Shown here in pieces: positions 24,943-33,364 of a stretch of 64,000 nucleotides of DNA (the first letter of the stretch is position 1; each line of letters starts with the position of its first letter). Position numbers and translations under genes: made by a program. The notes beneath the pieces were generated by a model. It searched no databases, had not been told where the DNA came from, and saw nothing but the letters and a program-made list of their open reading frames with translations. Source of the DNA: Spongiibacter nanhainus (GTDB taxonomy: Bacteria > Pseudomonadota > Gammaproteobacteria > Pseudomonadales > Spongiibacteraceae). Where the stretch lies: the NCBI RefSeq assembly GCF_016132545.1, contig NZ_CP066167.1:310001-374000 (forward strand). The letters are read 5' to 3'.

Positions 24943-27900
24943 TGCTGTCGCGACTGATTCAATTCTCCCTCAGCCAGCGCCTGCTGATCGGCCTGTTAAC
25001 GCTGTTGTTGATTGGCCTTGGCGGTCGCGCGGCGATGAATATCGCCATCGATGCCTTTCCGGACATTTCTCCCACCCAGGTGAAAATTATCATCAAGTCG
25101 CCGGGTATGACGCCGGAGGAGGTGGAGAGCCTGATCACCCAGCCCATTGAGGTGGAGTTGTTGGGTATCTCCCGGCAGTCGATGCTGCGCTCTATTTCCA
25201 AATACGCGCTGTCGGCGATTACTCTGGATTTTGAGGAAGGCACAGATATTTACTGGGCCCGGCAGCAGGTTGCCGAGCGCATGAACAACATCTGGGATCA
25301 ACTGCCCGCTGGCATTAGCGGCGGTCTGGCGCCAATGAGTACGCCGCTGGGTGATATGTTTATGTTCACCGTGGACAACGAGCAGATGTCACTCAGTGAA
25401 CGGCGTTATCTGCTGGATTGGACCATCCGTCCGGCGCTGCGCACTGTTGACGGCGTGGCCGACGTTAACGCCTTAGGGGGCTTTGTCAAAACCTATGAAG
25501 TGGCGCCCCGTCGGGGCGATATGGCCACGCTCAAGGTCAGTACTCAGCAGCTGATCGAGGCGCTGGAGCGCAACAACCGCAACGATGGGGCGGGCCGCCT
25601 GGACCAGGGCGAGGAAGCCATTCTGGTGCGGGTAGCGGGTGCGCTGAGCTCGCTGGAGGAAATAGCCGACCTCCGTGTCAGCAATGCCGATGGCGAGACC
25701 TTTGCGTTGCGGCAGTTGGCGGATATCCGCCTCGGCGCTTTGGAGCGCTACGGCTCGGTAACCGTGGATGGCAAGGGCGAGGCGGTGCAGGGTCTGGTCA
25801 TCGGTCTGCGCGGTGCTAACGCCCGGCATGTGGTGCAGGGAGTGAAGGAAAAAATCGCCGAAATACAGCCCGCCTTGCCGGAGGGTACGACCCTGAACGT
25901 GTTTTACGACCGCGGCCAGCTGATTGAGCTGGCGGTGGGCACTGTGGGTGAAGCCCTACTGGAGGCGGTGCTGCTGGTGCTGGTGGTGCTGGGACTGTTT
26001 CTGGGTAATGTGCGGGCGGCGCTAACGGTGGCCAGTATTCTGCCGCTGTCGGCCTTGTTCACCTTTTTTATGATGGACCGCCTGGGTATGAGCGCCAACC
26101 TGATGAGCCTCGGCGGGCTGGTTATCGCCATCGGCATGCTGGTGGATTCCGCCATCGTGGTGGTGGAGAACATGGTGTCGCTGCTGTCGCATCACGACGG
26201 CCCCTCCAAGCAGGGCGCCCGCCGCTTGCCGCTGCTGCATATTCTGTTTCGGGCGGTCAAGGATGTGGCGGTACCGGTGACCTCCGGGGTGATTATCATC
26301 GTGATTGTGTTCCTGCCGCTAATGACCTTGCAGGGGCTGGAGGGCAAGTTGTTTGTACCGGTGGCGCTGACCATCGTGTTCGCCCTGTTCGGTGCACTGA
26401 TAATGTCGCTGACCGTGATCCCGGTTATCGCGTCCCTGTTGTTGAAAAGCGGCCAGGACGAAGAGCCCTGGTTGAGCCGTAAATTGATTAGCCTGTATCA
26501 GCCCCTGTTGGCCAAGGCCCTGCAACGCCCCGCTGTGGTGGTGACCTTTGCCGGGGGGCTGCTGGTATTGATGGCGGTGCTGTTTCCCTTTGTGGGTAAA
26601 ACGTTTATGCCCACCATGGATGAGGGCGACTTGATTGTGCAGTTGGAGTCGATTCCCTCGGTGAACCTCAGCAGTGGCATCCGCATGGTACAAAGCGTGG
26701 AAAAAGCCCTGCTGGACAACGTCGAGGAAATCGAGCGGATTGTGTCCCGCAGCGGCTCCGACGAAATCGGTATGGACCCAATGGGCCTGAACGAGACCGA
26801 TGTGTTCCTGCAACTGAAACCCCAGGATCAATGGCAGGTCGCCGACAAGGCCGCCCTGCAGGAGAAGATGCGGGCGGTGTTGGAACAATTCCCGGGAATC
26901 AATTACGGCTTTACTCAGCCGATTGATATGCGGGTGTCGGAAATGCTGACCGGCTCCCGGGGCGATATCGCCATTAAGGTCTTTGGCCCCGACCTCAGTA
27001 CCCTCAATGACCTGGCCCAGCGCATTAGCCATATTGTCGGCAATGTCGACGGCGCGGTGGATACCACGGCCACCCTCAATGAGGGCGCCCAGTATTTACA
27101 GGTCAATGTCGACCGGCTGAAAGCCGGGGCACTGGGCTTGAATGCCGATACCCTGCAACACCGTCTGCGGGCTGAAATCGAAGGGCTGCCGCTGGGCAAT
27201 ATCATTGAGCAGAGTGCCCGGGTGCCGCTGGTACTGCGCTACGACAAACCCGCCGGTGACGGCGTGGTGCAATTGCAGAACAGCCTGATGACCCTGGACG
27301 ATGGCCGGGTGGTGCCGCTGTCCGAGCTGGCCAGTATAGAGCGCATCGACGGTCCGGTGGGGGTGTCCCGGGAGTCGGGGCGGCGCTTTGCCGTGGTGCG
27401 CAGCAATGTGGCGGGCCGCGACCTGGTGGGCTTTGTCGACGAAGCCAAGCAGGTCATCGCCGCGCAGCTCGATATGCCCGAGGGCTATTCGCTGGCCTGG
27501 GGCGGGCAGTTTGAGAATCAGCAGCGCGCGGCCGCCCGACTGGGGCTGGTGGTACCTGTAGCTCTGGGGCTGATTGCCTTGCTGTTGTTTATTACTTTCG
27601 GCTCCTTGAAGCAGACATTGATTATTCTCTCCAATATCCCCTTTGCGCTTACTGGCGGTGTGGTGGCCCTGTGGCTGACTGGCGAGTTTATATCGGTACC
27701 GGCGTCGGTGGGCTTTATTGCCTTGCTGGGCATCGCGGTGATGAATGGGGTCGTGATGATGTCCTACTTTAATCAACTTCGGGCCAAGGGCCTGGATATT
27801 CACACGGTGGTAACCGAAGGTGCAGTGCGCCGCCTGCGACCAGTGATGATGACGGCTACCACCTGTGCGCTGGGCTTGGTGCCGCTGCTGTTGGCCAGTG

Positions 27901-28055
27901 GTCCGGGGTCAGAAATTCAAAAACCCTTGGCCATCGTGGTGATCGGCGGGTTGATCAGCTCGACCCTGCTGACCCTGTTTTTACTGCCAATTATTTATCG
28001 CCGTTTTCACAGTCCACTGGTTCGCCAGACCCAACTCGCTGAGGAGCAAGCCTAA
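24942..28055 (+). CDS. Heavy-metal efflux RND pump (CusA/CzcA family)
   Basis: The 1037-residue inner-membrane pump has the 12-helix RND pattern: one helix near the N-terminus (LLIGLLTLLLIGLGGRAAMNIAIDAFPDIS), a porter domain, helices 2-6, a second porter domain and helices 7-12. The proton-relay helix 4 reads AIGMLVDSAIVVVENMV; it keeps the central Asp but has Ala instead of the first Asp of the CzcA-type DFGxxVDGAV motif, more like the CusA (Cu/Ag) type. Metal specificity cannot be fixed from this. It is translationally coupled to its neighbours. Confidence 0.9.
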   Translation: MLSRLIQFSLSQRLLIGLLTLLLIGLGGRAAMNIAIDAFPDISPTQVKIIIKSPGMTPEEVESLITQPIEVELLGISRQSMLRSISKYALSAITLDFEEGTDIYWARQQVAERMNNIWDQLPAGISGGLAPMSTPLGDMFMFTVDNEQMSLSERRYLLDWTIRPALRTVDGVADVNALGGFVKTYEVAPRRGDMATLKVSTQQLIEALERNNRNDGAGRLDQGEEAILVRVAGALSSLEEIADLRVSNADGETFALRQLADIRLGALERYGSVTVDGKGEAVQGLVIGLRGANARHVVQGVKEKIAEIQPALPEGTTLNVFYDRGQLIELAVGTVGEALLEAVLLVLVVLGLFLGNVRAALTVASILPLSALFTFFMMDRLGMSANLMSLGGLVIAIGMLVDSAIVVVENMVSLLSHHDGPSKQGARRLPLLHILFRAVKDVAVPVTSGVIIIVIVFLPLMTLQGLEGKLFVPVALTIVFALFGALIMSLTVIPVIASLLLKSGQDEEPWLSRKLISLYQPLLAKALQRPAVVVTFAGGLLVLMAVLFPFVGKTFMPTMDEGDLIVQLESIPSVNLSSGIRMVQSVEKALLDNVEEIERIVSRSGSDEIGMDPMGLNETDVFLQLKPQDQWQVADKAALQEKMRAVLEQFPGINYGFTQPIDMRVSEMLTGSRGDIAIKVFGPDLSTLNDLAQRISHIVGNVDGAVDTTATLNEGAQYLQVNVDRLKAGALGLNADTLQHRLRAEIEGLPLGNIIEQSARVPLVLRYDKPAGDGVVQLQNSLMTLDDGRVVPLSELASIERIDGPVGVSRESGRRFAVVRSNVAGRDLVGFVDEAKQVIAAQLDMPEGYSLAWGGQFENQQRAAARLGLVVPVALGLIALLLFITFGSLKQTLIILSNIPFALTGGVVALWLTGEFISVPASVGFIALLGIAVMNGVVMMSYFNQLRAKGLDIHTVVTEGAVRRLRPVMMTATTCALGLVPLLLASGPGSEIQKPLAIVVIGGLISSTLLTLFLLPIIYRRFHSPLVRQTQLAEEQA

Positions 28056-28351
28056 TGTCCAATCAGCAACGTTTGATACTGACTATTCCGCCGAGCTTGG
28101 AAGACGATTTGATCGACTACCTTTTGAGTCTGGAGGACGTCGGCGGTTTCACGTCTTATCCGGTTCACGGCCACGGCGAAAATCGTCAACTGTCCATCGC
28201 CGAACAGGTGACCGGACGCCAGAAGCGGGTGCAGTTTGAGCTGATTTTGCCAAGCGATAAGCTGGAGGTGGTGCTAGCTGGTCTCAGAGAGCAGGTGGGC
28301 AGCGATATTTTTTACTGGCATCAGGACGTCAATGGCAGCGGCCATTTATAA
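28055..28351 (+). CDS. DUF3240 family protein
   Basis: The 98-residue protein (VGGFTSYPVHGHGENRQLSIAEQVTGRQ in the middle) matches the small cytoplasmic DUF3240 family, usually found behind heavy-metal RND genes. The fold is likely PII-like; the function is unknown, perhaps metal-responsive regulation of the pump. Its ATG overlaps the pump stop by one base. A terminator-like hairpin follows, so this is the last gene of the efflux operon. Confidence 0.85.
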   Translation: MSNQQRLILTIPPSLEDDLIDYLLSLEDVGGFTSYPVHGHGENRQLSIAEQVTGRQKRVQFELILPSDKLEVVLAGLREQVGSDIFYWHQDVNGSGHL

Positions 28352-28365
28352 GGGGCGCGAGCAAT

Positions 28366-28392
28366 GGCTTCTTTCTTGAGACAAGCCTTTTT
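28366..28392 (+). terminator. Rho-independent terminator of the efflux operon
   Basis: GGCTT (28366-28370) pairs with AAGCC (28383-28387); an alternative inner pairing is CTTG/CAAG. Five Ts follow directly (28388-28392). The position 15 bp after the DUF3240 stop and before the convergent ApbE gene fits termination. Confidence 0.55.
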
Positions 28393-28432
28393 CGCAATAA
28401 ACCGTTTTTACAGTACATCAGGATAGCGCCGC

Positions 28433-29317
28433 TTAACGTTGAACCCATTGCAATACCTCTTGAGCGGCGAGAAAGGCTTCGGCCTCCTGGCCCTCCAGCA
28501 TGGCCAGTGTCGCCAGTAAGCCGGCCTCAATGCAGGTGCTGGCGGCCACGGTCACCGAGCGCGGTGCGCCCATCACCGGCCAACCTGTGCGGGGGTTGAG
28601 AACGTGGGGGTAGCGTTTGCCCTTTTTAAGCAGGAAGCGGCGGGCATCGCCACTGGTGGCCAGACCGCCGCGCTGTAACTGAATCATGGCCGACTGCAGT
28701 CCACCGATACTTTCCACCCCCACCAGCCAATGGGGCTGGCCGGCTGGGGGTGCGGTAGCAAACAAATCGCCGCCAAAGTTAATCAGTACAGGCGTGTCGG
28801 TGAGCTCCAGCACCAGTGCGGCGGCGCGGTCCACCGCGTACTCTTTGCCGATACCGCCAAAATCGATCTCCATCCCCGGCTGCAGGCGCAGGGTGGGGGA
28901 CTGCCAGTGTAGTTTTTCCCAGCCGACGACTTGAAGTAGTGAGTCGATCTGCGACTGGGCGGGCAGGCGATCGCTGCCGTCAAATTTCCAGGCCCGGCGC
29001 AGTACACCGGAGGTCAGGTCAAAGGCGCCGTCGCTGATCTGATAGGCCTGCTGGGCAAAATCCAGTAACTGAGCGGTTTCCCCATCGACTTCTACTGGCT
29101 CGCCATTGGCATTGTTGATGCGGTAGACAATATTGTCGTTGCGATAGCGGGAGAACGTGCCTTCGATTCGCCAGGCCTCCTGGGCGACGGTCTCGGCCAC
29201 GCGCTGCGCCAGCTCAGGGTCAGTACTGTCAATCAGCACCTCGCAGGGACTGGCCATGGCGTCAAACTGCCCTGCCAGTCCGCTATCGGTATGCTTGAAA
29301 GTCAGTTGCCGCTGCAT
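28433..29317 (-). CDS. ApbE-family FAD:protein FMN transferase, divergent subfamily
   Basis: This 294-residue ApbE-like enzyme has DGAFDLTSGVL, DFGGIGKEYAVD, LINFGGDLF, LATSGDARRF and HVLNPRTGWPV. ApbE moves FMN from FAD to a Ser/Thr of an exported target protein. There are two oddities. No signal peptide or lipobox is visible (start MQRQLTFKHTDSGLAGQFD), though most ApbE proteins are exported. The magnesium motif A-D-A-L-A-T is replaced by EAGLLATL, losing the usual Asp. This is a distinct subfamily; activity must be shown. It is the last gene of the minus-strand redox block, 45 bp after dsbD. Confidence 0.82.
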   Translation of the reverse strand: MQRQLTFKHTDSGLAGQFDAMASPCEVLIDSTDPELAQRVAETVAQEAWRIEGTFSRYRNDNIVYRINNANGEPVEVDGETAQLLDFAQQAYQISDGAFDLTSGVLRRAWKFDGSDRLPAQSQIDSLLQVVGWEKLHWQSPTLRLQPGMEIDFGGIGKEYAVDRAAALVLELTDTPVLINFGGDLFATAPPAGQPHWLVGVESIGGLQSAMIQLQRGGLATSGDARRFLLKKGKRYPHVLNPRTGWPVMGAPRSVTVAASTCIEAGLLATLAMLEGQEAEAFLAAQEVLQWVQR

Positions 29318-29362
29318 TTTCCTGGATGCCGATTTGTGATTTTAGACTCGCGATAAAAAGTA

Positions 29363-31141
29363 TTAACTACCTTGAGCGGCTTTAAAAGCCGTGAGGACTT
29401 TTTCTTTGCTCAGCAGTTGCGGTAGCACGACTGCCGGCTTGCCACTGCCGGGGAAGAACACATACAGCGGCACACCGGAACGCTGATAGTGGGCCAACAA
29501 GCGACTGACCTCGGCATTGCGATTGGTCCAGTCCGCCTTCATATAGCGAATATGCTGCGTGCTCATGGCGTTTTTAACGGTGTCGGTGCCCAGGGCGATT
29601 TTTTCATTGGCCTTGCAGGTGATGCACCAGTCGGCAGTGACATTGAGAAAGATCGGCCCGCCGTCCTGGTGCAGCGCCGATAGCCGCGCCGGGCTATAGC
29701 GCAGGGCGTCGCCGTCCGCAGTGAGGGGGAACTTGCTCTGTTCTGTGGAGGGCGTCTGGATAGCAGCGGTCTCCGGCGTTATCCCCGACAATACCAGTGC
29801 GGCTCCCAAACAGGCGCTCACGGCCAGGCCACGGTGCCAGCGGGTGGGTTTGTTCCAGAAATACACCGCCACTGCGACAAACACGCAGCCCACCAATACC
29901 AGCATGGCGGCATTGATGCCGGCCTGACGGCCCAGTACCCACAGTAACCAAATGCCAGTGAGGTACATGGGAAAGGCCATAATCTCTTTGAGGGTGACCA
30001 TCCAGTTGCCGGGCCTGGGGAGCAGGCGCCCCAGGCCCGGTACAATCGATATCAGCAGGAAGGGCGTGGCCATGCCCAGGCCCAGAGCCAAAAATATGGT
30101 CAAGGCAATCGGCATGGGCTGAGTCAGCGCAAAGCCAAGCGAAGCCCCCATAAATGGCGCGGTGCAGGGGCTGGCTACGACCACGGCCAATACGCCAGTA
30201 AAGAACGACCCACTTAAGCCGCCTTTTTCAACTAAGTTTTGACCGACGCCTGTCAGCCCGCTACCCAGTTCGATGGCGCCAGAAAAACTCAGGCCCATGA
30301 TAAAAAACAGGTAGACCAAGGCCGCGACGAACCAGGGTGATTGCAGCTGATAGCCCCAGCCCAGTTCCTGCCCAGAGGCTCGCAGCAATATAAGCAGGCC
30401 GGCCACCAACATAAAGCTGGCCACGACGCCGGCGGTATAGATCAAGCCGTGCATTCGCCGTTCCCCGGCGGAGCTGTCGCTGCTCTCCAACAGGCCGATT
30501 GCCTTGAGCGCCAGAACCGGAAACACGCAGGGCATGAGGTTGAGGATCAGTCCGCCGGCGAAGGCCAATGCAGCCATGGCCAGCAGTTGCGGTATTGAGA
30601 ATACTCCGATGCTGCTTGCCGTGCCGGCGTCGAGGGTGGTGCCGATCTCGTTGTCGCTGTTGATAGTGCTCGTGCTGCCCCCATCAATGCGGGTGAGGGT
30701 TCCGCTGTCTGGCTCGACCCGATAGAGGCGGTGGTTGGGGGGATAGCACAGTCCGGCATCGGCGCAGCCCTGGGAACTGACGCGCAGGGTGAAGGGATCT
30801 CTCGTGGGCAGGGCGAGTTGGGCCTTGAGCTGGTGGTAGAACACCTCGACATCGCCAAAGTACTCGTCACGCTTGTGCTTACCCCGGGGTAATTTTATAG
30901 CGAGGGATTGGCTGTGCTCGCCTTCTATTATTGCGGCTTTGAAACGAGAGCCGTAAAGGTAATAACCCTCGGCAATGTGCCAGCGGATTAGCAGCGTATC
31001 GCCGTCTATTTCCGGCGTCATTTGGTAGGCCTGCTCGACGGGCAGGAATTGCTCGGCGTTGGATTCCACGTCGGTGGCATGGGCCGAGCTGGACAACAGC
31101 AAATTGAGAATAACAACAATGTAGATAACGGATATTTTCAT
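29363..31141 (-). CDS. dsbD: Thiol:disulfide interchange protein DsbD
   Basis: The 592-residue protein has a signal peptide (MKISVIYIVVILNLLLSSSAHA), the periplasmic alpha domain with the QGCADAGLCYPP cysteine pair, an eight-helix membrane core with the two key cysteine segments LMPCVFPVLALK and ASPCTAPFMGASLGF, and a C-terminal thioredoxin domain with WCITCK. It carries electrons from cytoplasmic thioredoxin to periplasmic thiol proteins such as TlpA or cytochrome c maturation factors. I chose the ATG at 31141; the frame is open far upstream but that part is a shadow of the neighbouring gene. A strong terminator for the upstream gene lies at 31172-31202. Confidence 0.92.
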   Translation of the reverse strand: MKISVIYIVVILNLLLSSSAHATDVESNAEQFLPVEQAYQMTPEIDGDTLLIRWHIAEGYYLYGSRFKAAIIEGEHSQSLAIKLPRGKHKRDEYFGDVEVFYHQLKAQLALPTRDPFTLRVSSQGCADAGLCYPPNHRLYRVEPDSGTLTRIDGGSTSTINSDNEIGTTLDAGTASSIGVFSIPQLLAMAALAFAGGLILNLMPCVFPVLALKAIGLLESSDSSAGERRMHGLIYTAGVVASFMLVAGLLILLRASGQELGWGYQLQSPWFVAALVYLFFIMGLSFSGAIELGSGLTGVGQNLVEKGGLSGSFFTGVLAVVVASPCTAPFMGASLGFALTQPMPIALTIFLALGLGMATPFLLISIVPGLGRLLPRPGNWMVTLKEIMAFPMYLTGIWLLWVLGRQAGINAAMLVLVGCVFVAVAVYFWNKPTRWHRGLAVSACLGAALVLSGITPETAAIQTPSTEQSKFPLTADGDALRYSPARLSALHQDGGPIFLNVTADWCITCKANEKIALGTDTVKNAMSTQHIRYMKADWTNRNAEVSRLLAHYQRSGVPLYVFFPGSGKPAVVLPQLLSKEKVLTAFKAAQGS

Positions 31142-31171
31142 ACTGGCCACCCATTTTGACCGGGGTAGAAC

Positions 31172-31202
31172 AAAAAAGGCGCGACTTCCGGGGAAGGGCG
31201 CC
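31172..31202 (-). terminator. Rho-independent terminator after the DUF3570 gene
   Basis: On the minus strand GGCGC pairs with GCGCC around an inner CTTCC/GGAAG stem, followed by six Ts (plus-strand As 31172-31177). A second inverted repeat CTGCCGG/CCGGCAG (31209-31240) lies between it and the DUF3570 stop. It separates the TlpA-DUF4266-DUF3570 unit from dsbD. Confidence 0.85.
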
Positions 31203-31256
31203 AAAGCTCTGCCGGATGTCGCGGTAGTATTGCCCGGCAGTGAGGGAGACCCTGGT

Positions 31257-32564
31257 TTAAAAGTCGTACACCACTCGCAACATAAGGGCGTCAACATCCG
31301 GATACAGTTCCTGCTTGTTGAGTTCGCCAAACTTGCCGTCTGGCTCATTACCGCTTTGCAGGTAGTACTCCAGCGCCACGCTCCAACTGTTGTTGGGGTT
31401 GTCCTGCCCCAGCTCGGCGCCGAAGGTATAGCCGTTAAACTCCCCCAGTCGATAGTCAGCTGACGCTTCGACCTTGTCGTTGCCGGCCACCGGTTGGCTG
31501 CCGTCCACAAAGAAGGGGGTGTAGAAATCCGCCGCGCTCTGTTGGTACAGCCTGATATGGGGTTGCAGGTAGAGGGTGTCGCCAAATTTCCAGCGGTAGC
31601 GCAGATCGATGGTGTGGGAGCTAATGCCCCAGTCGTCCACCATAAAGCGGTAGGAGGCATCCAGCACATCGCCGCCGATGTAGCGTTTGTACTGCCCATA
31701 TAGGCTGTGCTTCAGCCGGCTGTCGGGGCGGTTTTCGTAGACCACGCTGGGGAGATTAGGCTCGTTGCCATTGGTGAACAAAGGGCGGCCGCTTACCGGG
31801 TCCACCACGCTGATAATTTTATACGGGTCGGTCAGATAGCCACTGGATTGGCTCAGTGAATAATTGACCTGGAAAAGGCTGTTTTTGTCGATGACCTGGG
31901 TGACCCCGGCCACCAGGTCAAACAGCGTTTTGGTATCGCTGCTGCCATCCCGTGGCTGGCTGGCATCGGCCTCCTGCATCACGCCAAAGGCGATAGGCTT
32001 GCCGCCCACCGGATCGATGGCGTCGACGCCAGCGGAAATACCGCCGTTCCACGTGGTATTGCCCTGGTTGGTATCCCAGGCGAAAGACGAGTTTATCGAC
32101 AGTGACTGGTAGTCGTATTCCGATGATACATTCCCCCCCAGAACCATGGTGAGGTCTTTGGAGAGGGGGCGCTCCCAGGCCGCATTCAGTGCGACTCGGG
32201 TGTCTTTAAAGGATTCGTCCAGCGGGATCTCGCCGGCCTTAACGCTATAGCTGCTATGGCCGGAGGGTGTGGTGAAGGTTTGTGGCCGATCGGTGGGTAC
32301 AGCGCCGCTGCCCGAGGCACCGGTCAGGGTGTCCAGCGTTAGCTTCAACGATAGGGTTTCGTCGGTGTCTATTTGCTTGACCGCCTTGATAACGGGCTCT
32401 GCGGCGCTGACCCGGTCGGTCTCGTTGTAAAACAGTAGTGCGGCACTGACATCCCAGTCACCCACGTCGTGGGCGTTTTCAGCTAGGGCGGCATTGGCGC
32501 CCACCAACGCGCAGCTGGCGGCGGCCAATGACAGGCGAATCGATTTTTTGTGGTGAGTTTTCAT
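31257..32564 (-). CDS. DUF3570 outer membrane beta-barrel protein with a possible flavinylation motif
   Basis: The 435-residue protein has a signal peptide (ALVGANAALA-E) and a barrel-like mature part with alternating strands, ending VVYDF (terminal Phe), as in outer membrane proteins; it matches the DUF3570 family. Residues 78-84 read D-T-L-T-G-A-S, which fits the ApbE target consensus D-x-x-(S/T)-G-A-(S/T), with Ser84 in the position that carries FMN in NqrC-type proteins. An ApbE gene lies two genes away. Known: ApbE and its motif. Inferred: that this barrel is flavinylated. The operon also encodes a DUF4266 lipoprotein and TlpA. Confidence 0.8.
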   Translation of the reverse strand: MKTHHKKSIRLSLAAASCALVGANAALAENAHDVGDWDVSAALLFYNETDRVSAAEPVIKAVKQIDTDETLSLKLTLDTLTGASGSGAVPTDRPQTFTTPSGHSSYSVKAGEIPLDESFKDTRVALNAAWERPLSKDLTMVLGGNVSSEYDYQSLSINSSFAWDTNQGNTTWNGGISAGVDAIDPVGGKPIAFGVMQEADASQPRDGSSDTKTLFDLVAGVTQVIDKNSLFQVNYSLSQSSGYLTDPYKIISVVDPVSGRPLFTNGNEPNLPSVVYENRPDSRLKHSLYGQYKRYIGGDVLDASYRFMVDDWGISSHTIDLRYRWKFGDTLYLQPHIRLYQQSAADFYTPFFVDGSQPVAGNDKVEASADYRLGEFNGYTFGAELGQDNPNNSWSVALEYYLQSGNEPDGKFGELNKQELYPDVDALMLRVVYDF

Positions 32565-32585
32565 AGCGTGATTCCTGACTCCCTA

Positions 32586-32801
32586 TCAGTTACAGCCGCA
32601 GCCACCGCCGCCGAAGCTGCGGCCGCCGCTGGAAGCTTCTTTGCTGAAGTAGATGTGATCGTCCAGGGCCGAGCGCAGTGGCGAGCTGTCCAGCGCCATT
32701 TCCGGTTTGGCCAGGTTTTGCCGCTCCCAGGGTTCAACACCCAGGCTGCTGCAGGCGCTGAGAGAGAGGCCGGCCATTAACAACAAAGCTAGTTTTTTCA
32801 T
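32586..32801 (-). CDS. DUF4266 small lipoprotein ending in GCGCN
   Basis: The 71-residue protein has a lipoprotein signal peptide with lipobox LSAC (Cys17 lipidated) and a short mature part: VEPWERQNLAKP, then a glycine-rich tail SSGGRSFGGGG ending in C-G-C-N. The two tail cysteines form a CxC pair, the only other cysteines. The pattern matches the DUF4266 family, which I recall next to DUF3570 genes. Position between a TlpA thioredoxin and the DUF3570 barrel suggests the CxC pair is a thiol, metal or cofactor site at the outer membrane. Function unknown. Confidence 0.8.
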   Translation of the reverse strand: MKKLALLLMAGLSLSACSSLGVEPWERQNLAKPEMALDSSPLRSALDDHIYFSKEASSGGRSFGGGGCGCN

Positions 32802-32834
32802 CGTCGTCTCGCTAAATCGTGGCAGGTGAAGTCG

Positions 32835-33314
32835 CTAAGGCTGGATGGCGCGTTGAATGGCGCTGTCCAACTTCTCTGGTGTGCTTTTGGTGAAGCCGAT
32901 ATGCTTCAGTAGAAGTTGCCCCCGGCGGTCAAACAGGAAGGAGTTGGGCATGCCCGCCACCTGGAATTGCTGGGCAACGTGGCCGCTGGGATCATGAAAT
33001 ACTGGGAAGCTTGGTTTGAACTGGTCGATAAAAGAGCGGGCGCTATCGGCGTCTTCGTCGAGGTTAATTGTGACTACAGCTAGGTCATTGCCATAGCGGC
33101 TGACCAGCGTGTTCATGTAGGGGAAAGAGGCGCGACAGGGGCCGCACCAGGACGCCCAAAAATCCAAGTACACGACCTTGCCGCGGTAATCGTCCAGATT
33201 GAAACCGGATGCCGGTAACATCGGCGCCGCAGTCGAAGCCAATGCCGCCTGACTCAGACCGGCGGCCCATAAGATCAGGGGGGCGATAATGAGGAATACA
33301 AGTCTGCGCTTCAT
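32835..33314 (-). CDS. TlpA-family thioredoxin-like protein
   Basis: This 159-residue periplasmic thioredoxin has a signal peptide/anchor (LVFLIIAPLILWAAGLSQAALA), the active site DFWASWCGPCRASFPY and the cis-Pro region AGMPNSFLFD. It probably keeps cysteines of partner proteins reduced, drawing electrons from DsbD encoded nearby. It is the first gene of the TlpA-DUF4266-DUF3570 unit; a set of CTTAAG-like boxes lies 51 bp upstream. Confidence 0.88.
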   Translation of the reverse strand: MKRRLVFLIIAPLILWAAGLSQAALASTAAPMLPASGFNLDDYRGKVVYLDFWASWCGPCRASFPYMNTLVSRYGNDLAVVTINLDEDADSARSFIDQFKPSFPVFHDPSGHVAQQFQVAGMPNSFLFDRRGQLLLKHIGFTKSTPEKLDSAIQRAIQP

Positions 33315-33364
33315 GCCGTTACCATTTCCTGCTGGGTGGTGTAGGCAGACTGTAGGTAGGCAAA

